The position numbers and the translations under genes are program-made. The notes under the pieces were generated by a model, which was given only the letters and a program-made list of their open reading frames with translations, did not search any database and was not told where the DNA came from. Positions 16,149-26,300 of a DNA stretch of 64,000 nt are shown here, in pieces. The DNA comes from Flavobacteriales bacterium (GTDB lineage: Bacteria > Bacteroidota > Bacteroidia > Flavobacteriales_F > PHOS-HE28): positions 111,768-175,767 of the forward strand of contig JAHDVX010000004.1 of the NCBI GenBank assembly GCA_023382455.1. The letters are read 5' to 3'. Within the stretch, counting starts at the first letter, position 1; each line of letters begins with the position of its first letter.

Positions 16149-17375
16149 ATGGGGGAGGCCCATGTCCTTCCACGAAGAGTGCTGCTGGGCGTCACCGGCG
16201 GCATTGCCGCATACAAGGCGCCGCACTTGGTGCGTGCACTGGTGAAGGCCGGTGCGGAGGTGCAGGTGGTGCTGACCCCGGATGCTGTGGACTTCGTTTC
16301 CCCGCTGGTGCTGTCCACCCTCAGCAGGCGGCCGGCCCTGATACGGCTCACGGAGCAGGACGGCGCGGCCGTCACGTGGAACGATCACGTGCACCTGGCC
16401 CGCTGGGCCGATGTGATGGTGGTGGCCCCGGCCACGGCCAACACCTTGGCCAAGATGGCGCTCGGCCTGTGCGACAACCTGTTGCTAGCCTGCTGGCTCA
16501 GCACCGAATGCCCCGTCTTTGTGGCCCCGGCCATGGACCTGGAGATGTACCGCAACGAGGCCGTGCTGCACAACATTGCCCTGCTGCGGGAGCGTGGTGT
16601 GCGCACCATCGGCCCCGAGAGCGGTGAACTGGCCAGCGGCCTGTTGGGCGAGGGGCGCATGACCGAACCGGAGGGCATCGTGGAAATGCTGTCCAGGTCG
16701 CTTGCGGAGGATTCCCCATGGCGCGGCCGCCGGGTGCTCATCACGGCCGGGCCCACCCACGAGGCCATCGATCCCGTGCGCTACATCAGCAACGCCAGCT
16801 CGGGTAAAATGGGCTTCGCCCTGGCCGAGGAGGCCGCCGCAAGAGGAGCCGAGGTGGATCTGGTGGCCGGCCCGGTGACCTTGACCGCCCGCCACCCGGC
16901 CATCCGCCGCACGGATGTGGTCTCGGCCGCCCAGATGGCCGAAGCGGCCAAGGCGCTGTACGGGGCTTGCGACATGGCCATCATGAGCGCCGCCGTGGCC
17001 GATTGGCGCCCCGCCCATGCCGCGGCCGCCAAGATGAAGAAGAAGGACAACCTGCCGGCCTTGGAACTTGAGCCCACGGAGGATATCCTTGCATGGATGG
17101 GAGCCCATAAGAAGAGTGCCCAGGTCCTGGTGGGCTTTGCCCTGGAGACCAACAACGAACAGGGCAACGCCCGGGAAAAGCTCCAGCGGAAGAACCTCGA
17201 TCTGATCGTGCTCAACTCCCTCCGTGATACCGGCGCAGGCTTCGGCCATGACACCAACAAGGTGACCTTGATCGGCCGTGGCACTGATCCTGCCGAATTG
17301 CCGTTGATGTCCAAGGCCGACGTGGCGCGCGCCATCCTGGACCATGCCGAAAAATTGCTGCCCCATGCGAAGTAA
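16149..17375 (+). CDS. coaBC: Bifunctional phosphopantothenoylcysteine decarboxylase/synthetase
   Basis: A 408-residue two-domain enzyme of coenzyme A synthesis. The N-terminal CoaC flavoprotein has VLLGVTGGIAAYKAPHLVR, VVAPATANTLAKMALG and VAPAMDLEMY. The C-terminal CoaB half begins near GRRVLITAGPTHEAIDPVRYISN and continues with NASSGKMGFALAEEAAARGAEV, the CTP/substrate region. It joins 4'-phosphopantothenate to cysteine and then decarboxylates the product to 4'-phosphopantetheine. The last 11 bases overlap the start of the DUF4835 gene. Confidence 0.95.
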   Translation: MGEAHVLPRRVLLGVTGGIAAYKAPHLVRALVKAGAEVQVVLTPDAVDFVSPLVLSTLSRRPALIRLTEQDGAAVTWNDHVHLARWADVMVVAPATANTLAKMALGLCDNLLLACWLSTECPVFVAPAMDLEMYRNEAVLHNIALLRERGVRTIGPESGELASGLLGEGRMTEPEGIVEMLSRSLAEDSPWRGRRVLITAGPTHEAIDPVRYISNASSGKMGFALAEEAAARGAEVDLVAGPVTLTARHPAIRRTDVVSAAQMAEAAKALYGACDMAIMSAAVADWRPAHAAAAKMKKKDNLPALELEPTEDILAWMGAHKKSAQVLVGFALETNNEQGNAREKLQRKNLDLIVLNSLRDTGAGFGHDTNKVTLIGRGTDPAELPLMSKADVARAILDHAEKLLPHAK

Positions 17376-18270
17376 GTTCCTCCTGTTGCCGCTCCTCTTT
17401 GCCGCCACCGTGGCCCAGGCGCAGGAGTTCAACTGCAAGGTCTCGGTGATCGCCCCCAAGATCCAGAGCACGCCGGAGCGTGTGTTCAAGAGCATGGAGA
17501 CCAGCATCGCCCAGCTGATGAACACCCGGCGCTGGACCAACCTGAACTTCAGCCCGCAGGAGCGCATCGATTGCAACATGCTGCTCACCATCAACGAGCA
17601 GGCCTCCTCCAGCAGCTTCCGCGGGACCTTGCAGGTGATCTACTCCCGCCCCGTGTTCGGCAGTGATTATATGAGCCCGGTGGTGGACATCCTGGACAAC
17701 AACGTCCAGTTCAACTTCCTGGAGAACACCCAGATCGAGTTCTCCCCGGAGCGCTTCACGGACAACCTCTCCTCGGTCATTGCCTTTTACGCCTACTACA
17801 TCCTGGGCGTGGATGCGGACACCTTTTCGCCCATGGGCGGCACCGACCTGTACAAGCAGGCCCAGACCGTGGTGACCAATGCCCAGAACGCAAGCGAGCC
17901 GGGCTGGAAGGCGTTCGAGGACCAGAAGAACCGCTACTGGCTGATCGACAACCAGCAGCAGGCCGTGTTCCGCCCCCTGCGCGAATTCCTGTACGAGTAC
18001 CACCGCTCCGGTTTCGATGAGATGGCCGCAGACATCGCCAAGGGACGCAAGGCCTGCACCACGTCCATCGAATCATTGAAATCCGTGCACCAGGCAAAGC
18101 CCAGCAGCTACAACCTGCAGGTGGTGTTCAATGCCAAGTACAATGAATTGGTGGATCTGTACAAGAACGCCGACCCGCAGGAGCGTGCCAAGGTGTACAA
18201 CACGCTGCAGATCATCGATCCCGGCCACATCAACCAGTACATGGGGATGATGAAGGGCAGTGGACGATAG
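17365..18270 (+). CDS. DUF4835 family periplasmic protein
   Basis: A 301-residue exported protein of a family confined to Bacteroidota; the function is unknown. The signal peptide is MRSKFLLLPLLFAATVAQAQ. The mature part begins EFNCKVSVIAPKIQS and continues with RWTNLNFSPQERIDCNMLLTI, YSRPVFGSDY and FYAYYILGVDADTFSPMGG, all conserved in the family. The start at 17365 opens the signal peptide and overlaps the coaBC end. The order coaBC-DUF4835-recN is common in the phylum, which supports the identification but gives no mechanism. Confidence 0.92.
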   Translation: MRSKFLLLPLLFAATVAQAQEFNCKVSVIAPKIQSTPERVFKSMETSIAQLMNTRRWTNLNFSPQERIDCNMLLTINEQASSSSFRGTLQVIYSRPVFGSDYMSPVVDILDNNVQFNFLENTQIEFSPERFTDNLSSVIAFYAYYILGVDADTFSPMGGTDLYKQAQTVVTNAQNASEPGWKAFEDQKNRYWLIDNQQQAVFRPLREFLYEYHRSGFDEMAADIAKGRKACTTSIESLKSVHQAKPSSYNLQVVFNAKYNELVDLYKNADPQERAKVYNTLQIIDPGHINQYMGMMKGSGR

Positions 18271-18333
18271 GCAGGGGCATTTTTTCAGGTGGCCACTTCG
18301 TGATCGGTGCCGAAAACCGAACTTCACGCCCGC

Positions 18334-19986
18334 ATGCTGCGCCGCCTTTACTTACGTAACTTCCTACTGATCGAGGAACTGGAGCTGGACCTCGGCCCCG
18401 GTCTCACCGTGATCACCGGCGAGACCGGTAGCGGCAAGAGCATCCTGATCGGCGCGCTGGGCCTGGCCATGGGCGAACGGGCCGATGGCAACCTGCTGCG
18501 CGACCCCGCCCGGCGGTGTGTGATCGAGCTGGAGGTGGAGGCCGACCAGGAGGCCGCGGTGCAGTGGTGCGCAGCCAACCAGGTTCCGCGGGAAGAGCCG
18601 ATGATCCTACGGCGCCAGCTGGAGCCCAACGGCCGAAGCCGCGCCTTCGTGAACGATACGCCCGTGCGCCTGGAGCAATTGCGGGATTTGGGGGAGCGGC
18701 TGGTGCACGTGCACAGCCAGCACCAGACCTTATTGCTGCAAGCGCCGGCCTTCCAGCTGGGCCTGCTGGACAGCGCTGCCGGGCAGGAAGCCGAAGCGAG
18801 GGAATACGCCGGTCTCTTCCGGGCATGGCAGCAGGCCCGGCGGGAACTGGAGCTGGCCGTGGCGCAGGAAGCCCAGGCACAGGGGGGGCGGGACTACCTG
18901 GAGTTCCAATTCGAGGAATTGGCCGCCATCGGCCTGGTGGCCGGTGAACAGCGGGAACTGGAATCAGCCCTGGCCCGGGCCGACCATGCGGAGGAATTGC
19001 TGGCGGCCTTGGGCGGCATCGAGGAAGGCATCCAAGGAGAGCACGGGGTGACCACGCTGCTGGCGGACATCCGTCAGCGCGCCGCCAAGGCCGGGCGCGT
19101 GGACCCGGCCGTGCAGACCTTGTTGGACCGATTGCAAGGCAGCCTTATCGAACTGAAGGACATCGCCGAGGAGGCCGGCCAGCAGGCCGGGAAGGTGAAC
19201 ACCGATCCCCGGGAAGCCGAGAAACTTCGCGAGCGCTACGACCTGTTGGCCAAACTGCAGCACAAACACCGCGTGGAGGATGCGGACGGGCTGATCGCCA
19301 TCCGCGACGACCTGGGGCGGCGCATTGCCAACATGGGTTCCCTGGCGGAGCAGGTGAAGGCATTGCAATTGCGGGAGCAGGAGCTGTGGAAGGAGCTGAA
19401 CGGTCGCGCCATGTCCATCAGCGCGGCACGCACCAAGGCCGCAGGTCCCTTGGCTGGGCAGGTCCAAAGCCTCCTGGTGGAACTCGGCATGCCCCATGCC
19501 GAATTCCGCTTCCGCATGGAGCGCACCGAGCCGGGGCCGGCCGGTGTGGATGCCGTACGTGCCCTCTTTTCCGCGAACAAGGACCGCGCACCCGAGCCCC
19601 TGGACAAGGTGGCCAGCGGTGGTGAGCTCAGCCGCGTGATGCTCGCCCTCATCAGCCTGGCCGCTGCCAGCAAGGAATTGCCCACCGTGGTATTCGATGA
19701 GATCGACACCGGCGTGAGCGGCGAGACCGCCCACCGTATCGGTGCGCTGCTGGCCCGCATGGGCCGCCAACGCCAGCTGCTTGCCATCAGCCACCTTCCC
19801 CAAATAGCCAGCAAGGCCGACACGCACCTGCTGGTGACCAAGGACCACGAGGCCGAGCATGTACAGAGCGATATCCGGCCCCTCAAGGCCGAAGAACGTG
19901 TGGAGGCGCTGGCCCGCATGCTCAGTGGCAAGAAGACCACCAAGGCCGCGCTGGAGAATGCGCGTGAGCTGCTGAAGAGCAGATAA
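18334..19986 (+). CDS. recN: DNA repair protein RecN
   Basis: A 550-residue SMC-like ATPase of double-strand-break repair. It begins MLRRLYLRNFLLIEELELDL. Walker A is GETGSGKS near residue 34, the long central part is coiled coil, and the C-terminal head has KVASGGELSRVMLALI (ABC signature) followed by VVFDEIDTGVSGETA (Walker B and D-loop). The start at 18334 is the family N-terminus; the frame extends 9 codons upstream without similarity. It stands 63 bp after DUF4835. Confidence 0.95.
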   Translation: MLRRLYLRNFLLIEELELDLGPGLTVITGETGSGKSILIGALGLAMGERADGNLLRDPARRCVIELEVEADQEAAVQWCAANQVPREEPMILRRQLEPNGRSRAFVNDTPVRLEQLRDLGERLVHVHSQHQTLLLQAPAFQLGLLDSAAGQEAEAREYAGLFRAWQQARRELELAVAQEAQAQGGRDYLEFQFEELAAIGLVAGEQRELESALARADHAEELLAALGGIEEGIQGEHGVTTLLADIRQRAAKAGRVDPAVQTLLDRLQGSLIELKDIAEEAGQQAGKVNTDPREAEKLRERYDLLAKLQHKHRVEDADGLIAIRDDLGRRIANMGSLAEQVKALQLREQELWKELNGRAMSISAARTKAAGPLAGQVQSLLVELGMPHAEFRFRMERTEPGPAGVDAVRALFSANKDRAPEPLDKVASGGELSRVMLALISLAAASKELPTVVFDEIDTGVSGETAHRIGALLARMGRQRQLLAISHLPQIASKADTHLLVTKDHEAEHVQSDIRPLKAEERVEALARMLSGKKTTKAALENARELLKSR

Positions 19987-20000
19987 CGGGAAGGAAGCGA

Positions 20001-20034
20001 TCCTGCCCCGTGGTCCTTATACGTTGGGGCAGGA
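20001..20034. repeat. 9-bp inverted repeat between recN and fabI
   Basis: TCCTGCCCC and GGGGCAGGA pair perfectly around a 16-base loop, 14 bp after the recN stop. No T-tract follows, so it may protect an mRNA end rather than act as a strong intrinsic terminator. Confidence 0.45.
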
Positions 20035-20058
20035 GGCGGCCACACGCGGCTATCCTTC

Positions 20059-20066
20059 TATATTCG
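20059..20066 (+). promoter_or_regulatory. Near-consensus -7 element TATATTCG before fabI
   Basis: One mismatch to TAnnTTTG, 19 bases before the fabI ATG at 20086. Confidence 0.4.
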
Positions 20067-20085
20067 ACCCGCAAACCATATACCG

Positions 20086-20904
20086 ATGGCCTACGGACTG
20101 TTGAAAGGAAAGCGCGGCGTGATCAGCGGCGCATTGAACGAACAAAGCATCGCTTGGAAGGTGGCCGCCTTGGCCCATGCCGAAGGTGCCAGCATCGTGC
20201 TCACCAACGCACCCGTGGCCATGCGGATGGGCGAGATCGACAAGCTTGCGCAAGACACCGGTTCCATCGTCATCCCCGCCGATGCCACCAAGGACGAGGA
20301 CTTGGAGAAGCTCTTCACCGGCGCCACCGCACACTTGGGCGGCAAGGTGGACTTCCTGCTGCACAGCATCGGCATGAGCCCCAATGTGCGCAAGGGCCGC
20401 CCGTACCACGACCTGAACTACGACTGGTACCGGCAAACGCTGGACATCAGCGCCATGAGCTTCCACCGCATGATCCAGGCTGCGGCCAAGGCCGATGCAC
20501 TGGCGGATGGCGGTTCCATCGTAGGCCTGAGCTACATCGCGGCCCAGCGCGTGTTCCCCGGCTACGGCGACATGGCCGATGCCAAGGCCCTGCTGGAAAG
20601 CATCGGCCGTTCGTGGGGCTATCACCTCGGCATCAGCAAGAAGGTCCGTGTGAACACCGTGAGCCAGAGCCCCAGCATGACCACCGCCGGCAGTGGTATC
20701 AAGGGCTTCTCGGGTCTCTTCGACTTCGCACAGGCCATGAGCCCCTTGGGCAATGCCCCCACCGAGGATTGCGCCCGCTATGTGATCTCGCTCTTCAGCG
20801 ACCTCACCCGTTTTGTCACCATGCAGAACCTCTACCACGACGGCGGGTTCAGCAGCACCGGCGCCACACCGGGCGTGGTGGAGCAGTACGGCAGCGCCGA
20901 ATAG
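20086..20904 (+). CDS. fabI: Enoyl-[acyl-carrier-protein] reductase (NADH), FabI
   Basis: A 272-residue short-chain dehydrogenase-type enoyl-ACP reductase that catalyses the last step of each fatty-acid elongation cycle. The N-terminus MAYGLLKGKRGVISGALNEQSIAW carries the modified glycine motif of FabI. The active-site pair is Tyr150 and Tyr160, with Lys167 in GYGDMADAK giving the Y-x6-K spacing of FabI. VNTVSQSPSMTTAGSGI follows. The length is normal, and it probably has its own promoter. Confidence 0.95.
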   Translation: MAYGLLKGKRGVISGALNEQSIAWKVAALAHAEGASIVLTNAPVAMRMGEIDKLAQDTGSIVIPADATKDEDLEKLFTGATAHLGGKVDFLLHSIGMSPNVRKGRPYHDLNYDWYRQTLDISAMSFHRMIQAAAKADALADGGSIVGLSYIAAQRVFPGYGDMADAKALLESIGRSWGYHLGISKKVRVNTVSQSPSMTTAGSGIKGFSGLFDFAQAMSPLGNAPTEDCARYVISLFSDLTRFVTMQNLYHDGGFSSTGATPGVVEQYGSAE

Positions 20905-20930
20905 TGCGATCGTCCGCATCACACGCGGGC

Positions 20931-20942
20931 TTGCTTATTTTG
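20931..20942 (+). promoter_or_regulatory. Promoter-like TTGCTTATTTTG before the caspase-like gene
   Basis: Identical to the 12-mer at 10458-10469. It contains TATTTTG, a one-base-shorter form of the -7 element, 42 bases before the ATG at 20985. Confidence 0.35.
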
Positions 20943-20984
20943 GGTGCCCCGTCCACCTCGGGGCTTCCTTAAGTCCATGCCCGC

Positions 20985-23138
20985 ATGATGATACGTCTAC
21001 GCCGGTATCTCCTTCCCCAGGTCATCTTCCTGCTCGCCTCCATGGCGCTCAGCGCACAGGATGGCAGGACATTCCTACGGGATGCGGAGAAGTTGCATAA
21101 GGAAGGCCGGTTGGACGCGGCTTTGGAGCAGTACGGCTTCGCCCTGCGCGCCACCCCCGGCTACGTGAAAGCCTTGCAAGGGCGCGCTTCGCTGTACTTG
21201 GACATGGGGCGCATGGCCGACCGCATGGCCGACCTCGAGGAAGTGGCCAAGCTGACGCCCAAGGACGGGGCTAACCTCACACAGGCCGCAGTCGCTTGCC
21301 TGGATGCCAGGGAGCCGGGGAAGGCCAGGGGCTATGCGGATGCGGCATTGGCCCTTTCCGGCAGGAACATGGAGGCCCTTCAGACCAAGGTGCGCGCGTG
21401 CCTGGCCCTGAAGGACGTGCCTTGTGCCACCACCACTGCCGATGCCGCGCTTTCGCTGAAGGGAACCACGGACACGTACTACCTGCACGCCCTGAGCCGT
21501 ATGGCTTCCGGCGATTTCACCACGGCCGATGCGGACCTGGACAAGGTGTTGGAATGGAACCCGCTGTACGAAGCGGCCTACGTGGCCTCCGGTGAAGCAC
21601 AATTGAACCTGCACAAGGAGTATCGAGGGGTGTCCATGCAGATCCGCGCCCTGGAGAAGGCCATCAACCGCTGTACCCGTGGCTTGGAGCTCAACCCCGG
21701 CAGCACCGAACTGCTGATCGTGCGCAGCAAGGCCTTCGCCCTGCAGAAGGAATTTGCCAAGGCCATCGACGATGTGAGCAAATGCGTGGCCCTGGGGCGC
21801 GAGGATTCCGTGGTGTACTTCCAGCGTGCCCTGTACTACCACGGCTTCGGCCAGGAGCAGAATGCCGTGAACGACCTGAACAAACTGCTGCTGCAGGACC
21901 CGGACAATGTGCGCTTCCTGTTGCTGCGTGCCGAATGCCGCGAGGCCAACCTGGACCTCGACGGCGCCGCCAACGACCTCAGCCTGGCCAGTAAGCTGAT
22001 GAAGGCGGACGCGGCGTGGACAGCGGCGGACCTGAAGAGGGTGGAGGAGGCCAAGGAACGGGTCAAGGCGCGCGTATTCGAGATGAACCGCGAGGGGGAT
22101 CCACCGTCCATCACGGTGCTGGAGCCCTTGCGCAAGGATGACGTGGTGCAGGTGAGCAGCGCCCTGGACCGCGTGAAGGTGAGCGGCCACATACGCGACA
22201 AGAGCCTGATCAAATCCATCCAGGTGCAGGGCATCAACGCAGACTTCGACCCCGATGACAGGTCGCCGGAGTTCCGCGCCACGGTGCCCCTGTCGGCCAC
22301 GGCCAAGCAGATCGAAGTGCTGGCCGAGGATGTGTACGGCAACCGCAGTACGGTAACACTGAACGTGCAACGCACCGAGGCTGAGCCGCCCGCGCTCGCT
22401 ATTACACTTCCCGCCATGTCGGCCGACCGCGTGGCGGTGTTGCCCGCGGGAAAGAACGAGGTCTTCGTGGAAGGCCATGCCGAGGACCCCAGCGGTATCC
22501 GCTCCGTAATGGTGGACGGGAAGTTCGCCAGCTTCATCCCCGATACCACCTCCACCGATTTCAGCATCCGGCTGGACGTCACCGGCAAGGACCGCTTCAC
22601 CGTCCGCGTGGAGGACAACTACGGCAACGCCACCGAGACGGCCTACATGGTGCAGCACGCTGCCCCCGTGGTGGCCGTAGCCAAGCCGGAGCCGGAACGA
22701 ACGGCGGCATCCTCGCCCATGGGCACTACCTGGGTGGTGTACATCGAGAACGGCAACTACCGCAACATGCCCGCTCTTACCAACCTCGGCATGGACAAGA
22801 TGCGCAAATCCTTCGCCAAGTACCAGGCCCAGCGCACTATCGTGAAGAAGAACATGACCAAGACCGAACTGGAGCGCTTCTTCAACATCGAACTGCGGGA
22901 CCTGGTGCGGAAGGACAACGTGAATACCATCCTGGTATGGTACGAGGGGCATGGGCGAAGCCAAGGAGGAAAAGCCTATTGGGTGCCCGTGGATGGCAAG
23001 GCCGATGACATCTATTCCTTCTACAACTATGGCCCGCTCAAGGGCCTGTTGGAGAACTACAGCGAAAGCGTGAAGACAACGCTGGTGGTGAGCGATGCTG
23101 CCGGAACCGACCCCAGCTTTTACGAGCTGACCCGGTGA
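20985..23138 (+). CDS. Secreted TPR and Ig-like protein with a C-terminal caspase-like domain lacking the catalytic cysteine
   Basis: A 717-residue exported protein. After a signal peptide (MMIRLRRYLLPQVIFLLASM...LSAQ) come roughly eight TPRs to about residue 365. Two beta-rich modules follow, with SITVLEPLRKDD...VKVSGHIRDKS and ALAITLPA...NEVFVEGHAEDPSGI, each ending DxYGNxS/T. From about residue 580 the sequence resembles a caspase/peptidase C14 fold: TWVVYIENGNYRNMPAL, then LVWYEGHGRS with the His at 656. The place of the catalytic Cys (DAC in active relatives) reads VVSDAAGTDPSF, with Ala706, and the chain ends 11 residues later, so the second half of the fold is missing. A 183-bp MITE-like repeat begins 7 bp after the stop. 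A pseudo-enzyme or truncated product is inferred. Confidence 0.7.
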   Translation: MMIRLRRYLLPQVIFLLASMALSAQDGRTFLRDAEKLHKEGRLDAALEQYGFALRATPGYVKALQGRASLYLDMGRMADRMADLEEVAKLTPKDGANLTQAAVACLDAREPGKARGYADAALALSGRNMEALQTKVRACLALKDVPCATTTADAALSLKGTTDTYYLHALSRMASGDFTTADADLDKVLEWNPLYEAAYVASGEAQLNLHKEYRGVSMQIRALEKAINRCTRGLELNPGSTELLIVRSKAFALQKEFAKAIDDVSKCVALGREDSVVYFQRALYYHGFGQEQNAVNDLNKLLLQDPDNVRFLLLRAECREANLDLDGAANDLSLASKLMKADAAWTAADLKRVEEAKERVKARVFEMNREGDPPSITVLEPLRKDDVVQVSSALDRVKVSGHIRDKSLIKSIQVQGINADFDPDDRSPEFRATVPLSATAKQIEVLAEDVYGNRSTVTLNVQRTEAEPPALAITLPAMSADRVAVLPAGKNEVFVEGHAEDPSGIRSVMVDGKFASFIPDTTSTDFSIRLDVTGKDRFTVRVEDNYGNATETAYMVQHAAPVVAVAKPEPERTAASSPMGTTWVVYIENGNYRNMPALTNLGMDKMRKSFAKYQAQRTIVKKNMTKTELERFFNIELRDLVRKDNVNTILVWYEGHGRSQGGKAYWVPVDGKADDIYSFYNYGPLKGLLENYSESVKTTLVVSDAAGTDPSFYELTR

Positions 23139-23145
23139 TGGCCAT

Positions 23146-23328
23146 AGAGCCTGTTTGGGATCTCTTGCGGCATAGCCTCCGAGGCGGTTTTTTGCTCGGG
23201 CGATGCCGAAAAGGTTCGCGTAGCGGTGTCTACGGGAACCTTTTTCGGGGAAGTCCGGGCGGAAATGCTTCATCCGTTTGCGGGAAGAGGCCGGAGGGCG
23301 CCTGCGAAGAGATTCCCAATAGGCTCTT
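23146..23328. mobile_element. MITE-like long palindrome with about 22-bp terminal inverted repeats
   Basis: The left end AGAGCCTGTTTGGGATCTCT matches the complement of the right end (AGAGCCTATTGGGAATCTCT) at all but three positions. TA lies next to both ends, as expected for TA target duplication. The arms continue to pair inward: CCGAAAAGGTTCGCGTAG near 23208-23226 faces CTACGGGAACCTTTTTCGG near 23233-23252, around a 6-base loop. The whole unit folds as one imperfect hairpin and encodes nothing credible. It fills the gap between the caspase-like and cyclase genes. No transposase is present, so mobilisation in trans is inferred. Confidence 0.65.
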
Positions 23329-23335
23329 ACATTGC

Positions 23336-26300
23336 ATGGCCATGGGCGGCCTGCGCGGAAGATCTCTCCTCCTGCTAGCTGGAATCGGTCTGTCCTTCCC
23401 CGGCTTCGCCCAGCACTACTTCTTTGAGAACATCGCCGTGCGCGACGGCCTGCCGGCATCCAAGGTGTATGCTGAACTGCAGGACAGTTCAGGCTTGATC
23501 TGGATCGGTACCGAGGCCGGGCTGGCCAGCTACGACGGGTTGAAGGTGAAAGCCTATTCCGATGCCGACGGGCTTGCCACAAATGGGGCGCGGTGCCTCT
23601 TCCTCGATCGCGACCAGCGGCTCTGGGCCGGCCATTTGGGCGGGGGCATCAGTCTGGGGGAAGGAAACCGCTTCCGTACGGTGAAGTTGGCCGAAGGGCA
23701 ATCCACGCATGACATCACCGGCATCGCCCAGGATGCTTCCGGAGCCATCTGGGTGGCCACCTTCGGGAGCGGTGCCATGCGCATCGCCGAGGTGACCACC
23801 GGAGGACCGGCCAAGGCCGAACGGTTCGGGGAGAAACAGGGCATCGGTGATCGGATCACCGGGATCACCCGGCTCAATGACGGGAAACTGCTCTTCCTGG
23901 AAGCCCAAGGGGGCATGAAGATCTGGGACCTGGAGAAAGCGGCATTCATCGCTTACAATCCACGGGGCATGCCCACCTTGATGGGCATCACCTGCATTTT
24001 TCAGGACAGTCGCGACCGTCTTTGGGTAGGCACCCAAAACACGGGCGCGGTCTGCTTGGACATCAAGGAAGGCAAGGCCGTCACCTACGACATCTCCACG
24101 GCCATGCCGAGCAATTTCATCATGGCATTCGGGGAGGACGGCCAAGGCAATATCTGGGTGGGGACCTGGGATAACGGATTGGCCCGGATCGAGCCAAACG
24201 GCATCCGGCGATTCAACATGGGCAACGGTACCCATAGCCAGCGCATGCGTTGCTTGGCCCGCGACCGTGAGGGGAACATGCTCATTGGCACGCACGATGC
24301 CGGGCTGGAGATCTTCAAGGGCGACCGCTTCCGCTCCTTCACCGAAGCGGACCATCTGGTGGACAAACAGGTCTGGGCCATCCTCAATACCCGCGAAGGC
24401 CATCTCTGGTTCGGCACCAACGGGGGCATCACCATCCTGTCCGCCGAACCGAACGGCATCTCCACCGTGCGCCACCTCACCATGCAGGATGGCCAGCTCA
24501 CCAGCAATCACGTACGGGCCTTGGTGGAGGATGCGGAAGGCCACGTGTGGATCGGAACCGAAGATGGCGGCCTGTTCGATTTCAATCCCGGCAACTTCCG
24601 TCCGAGCTACAACATGGAAGTGGCCGGCAGCATCGCCGAGAACAAGGTGACCGCCTTGGCCACCGGTGCAACTGGGGAACTATGGGTGGGCACCATCAAT
24701 GGCCTGGTACATGTGGAGCGCGGCAAGTTGCCGGTGCTGCTGCACGTGCCGGACGGCCTACCGGGTGAGCACGTCACCGCCCTCTATCGGGACCGGAAGG
24801 GCGCGGTTTGGGTAGGTGCCGCCGGTGCAGGCATCAGCCGTATCACGGATGGCAAGGCCGTACCCATCAAGCTGGCCTCGCCGATAAGCCCGACCAGCTT
24901 AACGGAGGATGCCCAAGGGCGGCTTTGGGTGGGTACCGAAGGCCAAGGTGTCCTGGTCCTTCAAAATGGTGCGTTGAAAGCCAACTACAATGTGGACGAC
25001 GGATTGTCCAGCAACTCCATCCGTTCGCTGGCTTCCACCAAGGATGGCCATGTGTGGATCGGTACCAGCCAAGGCTTGAGCGAGTGGCAGCCGGAACACG
25101 ACCGCTTCGTACGGTACACCGAGCGCAGCGGCTTTACCGGCATCGAGGCCAAGCCCAACAGCGTGGCCGTTGACGACCAAGGCAACCTCTGGTTCGGCAC
25201 GGCCAATGGGGCCATGAGCATTGCACCGCACTCCGATCCCGGAAAAGCGGTGCCGCCATTGGTGGCCATCCGTGGCCTGAAGGTGAACCTCGTTGACCGG
25301 CCTTTGGAGGAAGACCTTGAGCTCAGCCATGCCCAAAGCAACATCCGCATAGAGTTCGGCAGCGTGAGCCTGGATGACCCGCAGGCCGTGCGCTATCAAT
25401 ACTACCTCGATGGCCTCGACCAGGATTGGCAACCCCTGACCGAGGATGTGGACGTGCACTATCCCTCACTTCCCGCAGGCAATTACGTGTTCAAGGTGAA
25501 GGCCATGGGGATGACCGGCCTGTTCAGTACCCGGCCCGCTGAGCTGCACTTCACCATCCTCCCGCCCTGGTACCGCAGTTGGTGGTTCCTTTCCATCGTA
25601 GGCTTCGTACTGGTGAGTGGAACAGTGAGTTATGTGAAACTGCGCGAGCGTCAGCTCCGGATGCGCAATGTGGTGCTGGAGCGCAAGGTGGAGGAGCGCA
25701 CGGCGGAGGTTCGTGCAAAGAGCGACGAGATCGCCGGCCAGAAGGTGCGTATCGAGGAACTGTTGCTCAACATCCTGCCCAAGGCGGTGAGCGATGAGCT
25801 GCGCGATACCGGCAAGGCCACCGCCAAGCGGTTCGATCATGTGACGGTGATGTTCACCGACATGAAAGGCTTCACCACCATGGCCGAGAAGATGACGCCG
25901 GAACAGCTGGTCGCCGAGTTGGATGAATGCTTCGTACGCTTCGATCGGATCACCGCCCGCTACGGCATTGAGAAGATCAAGACCATCGGCGATTCCTACA
26001 TGAGCGCGTGCGGGCTGCCCATGCCGGTGAAGCACCACGCCTTGCGCGCCGTGATGGCGGCGCTCGACGTGCGCCAGGAGATGGTGCGGTGGCAGGCGGA
26101 AAGCAACGGCACGGGGAGGATGCCTTGGGTGCTTCGCATCGGCCTGCACTCCGGCCCCGTGGTGGCGGGGGTGGTGGGGAGGCGCAAATTCGCGTACGAC
26201 ATCTGGGGCGATACGGTGAACACCGCCAGCCGCATGGAAAGCAGCGGTGCACCCGGGGAGGTGAACGTCAGCGGCACCACCCATGAATTGGTAAAGGACC

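Noticed and set aside
23135..23335. Longer N-terminus of the cyclase gene reading through the MITE-like element
   Set aside because: The extension encodes unconserved, repeat-derived residues, whereas a signal sequence begins right after the element at 23336.
21075..23582. 835-codon minus-strand frame across the caspase-like gene and the MITE-like element
   Set aside because: Low-complexity His/Gly/Val-rich translation, no signal or motif, and it crosses a repeat and two plus-strand genes with good protein features.
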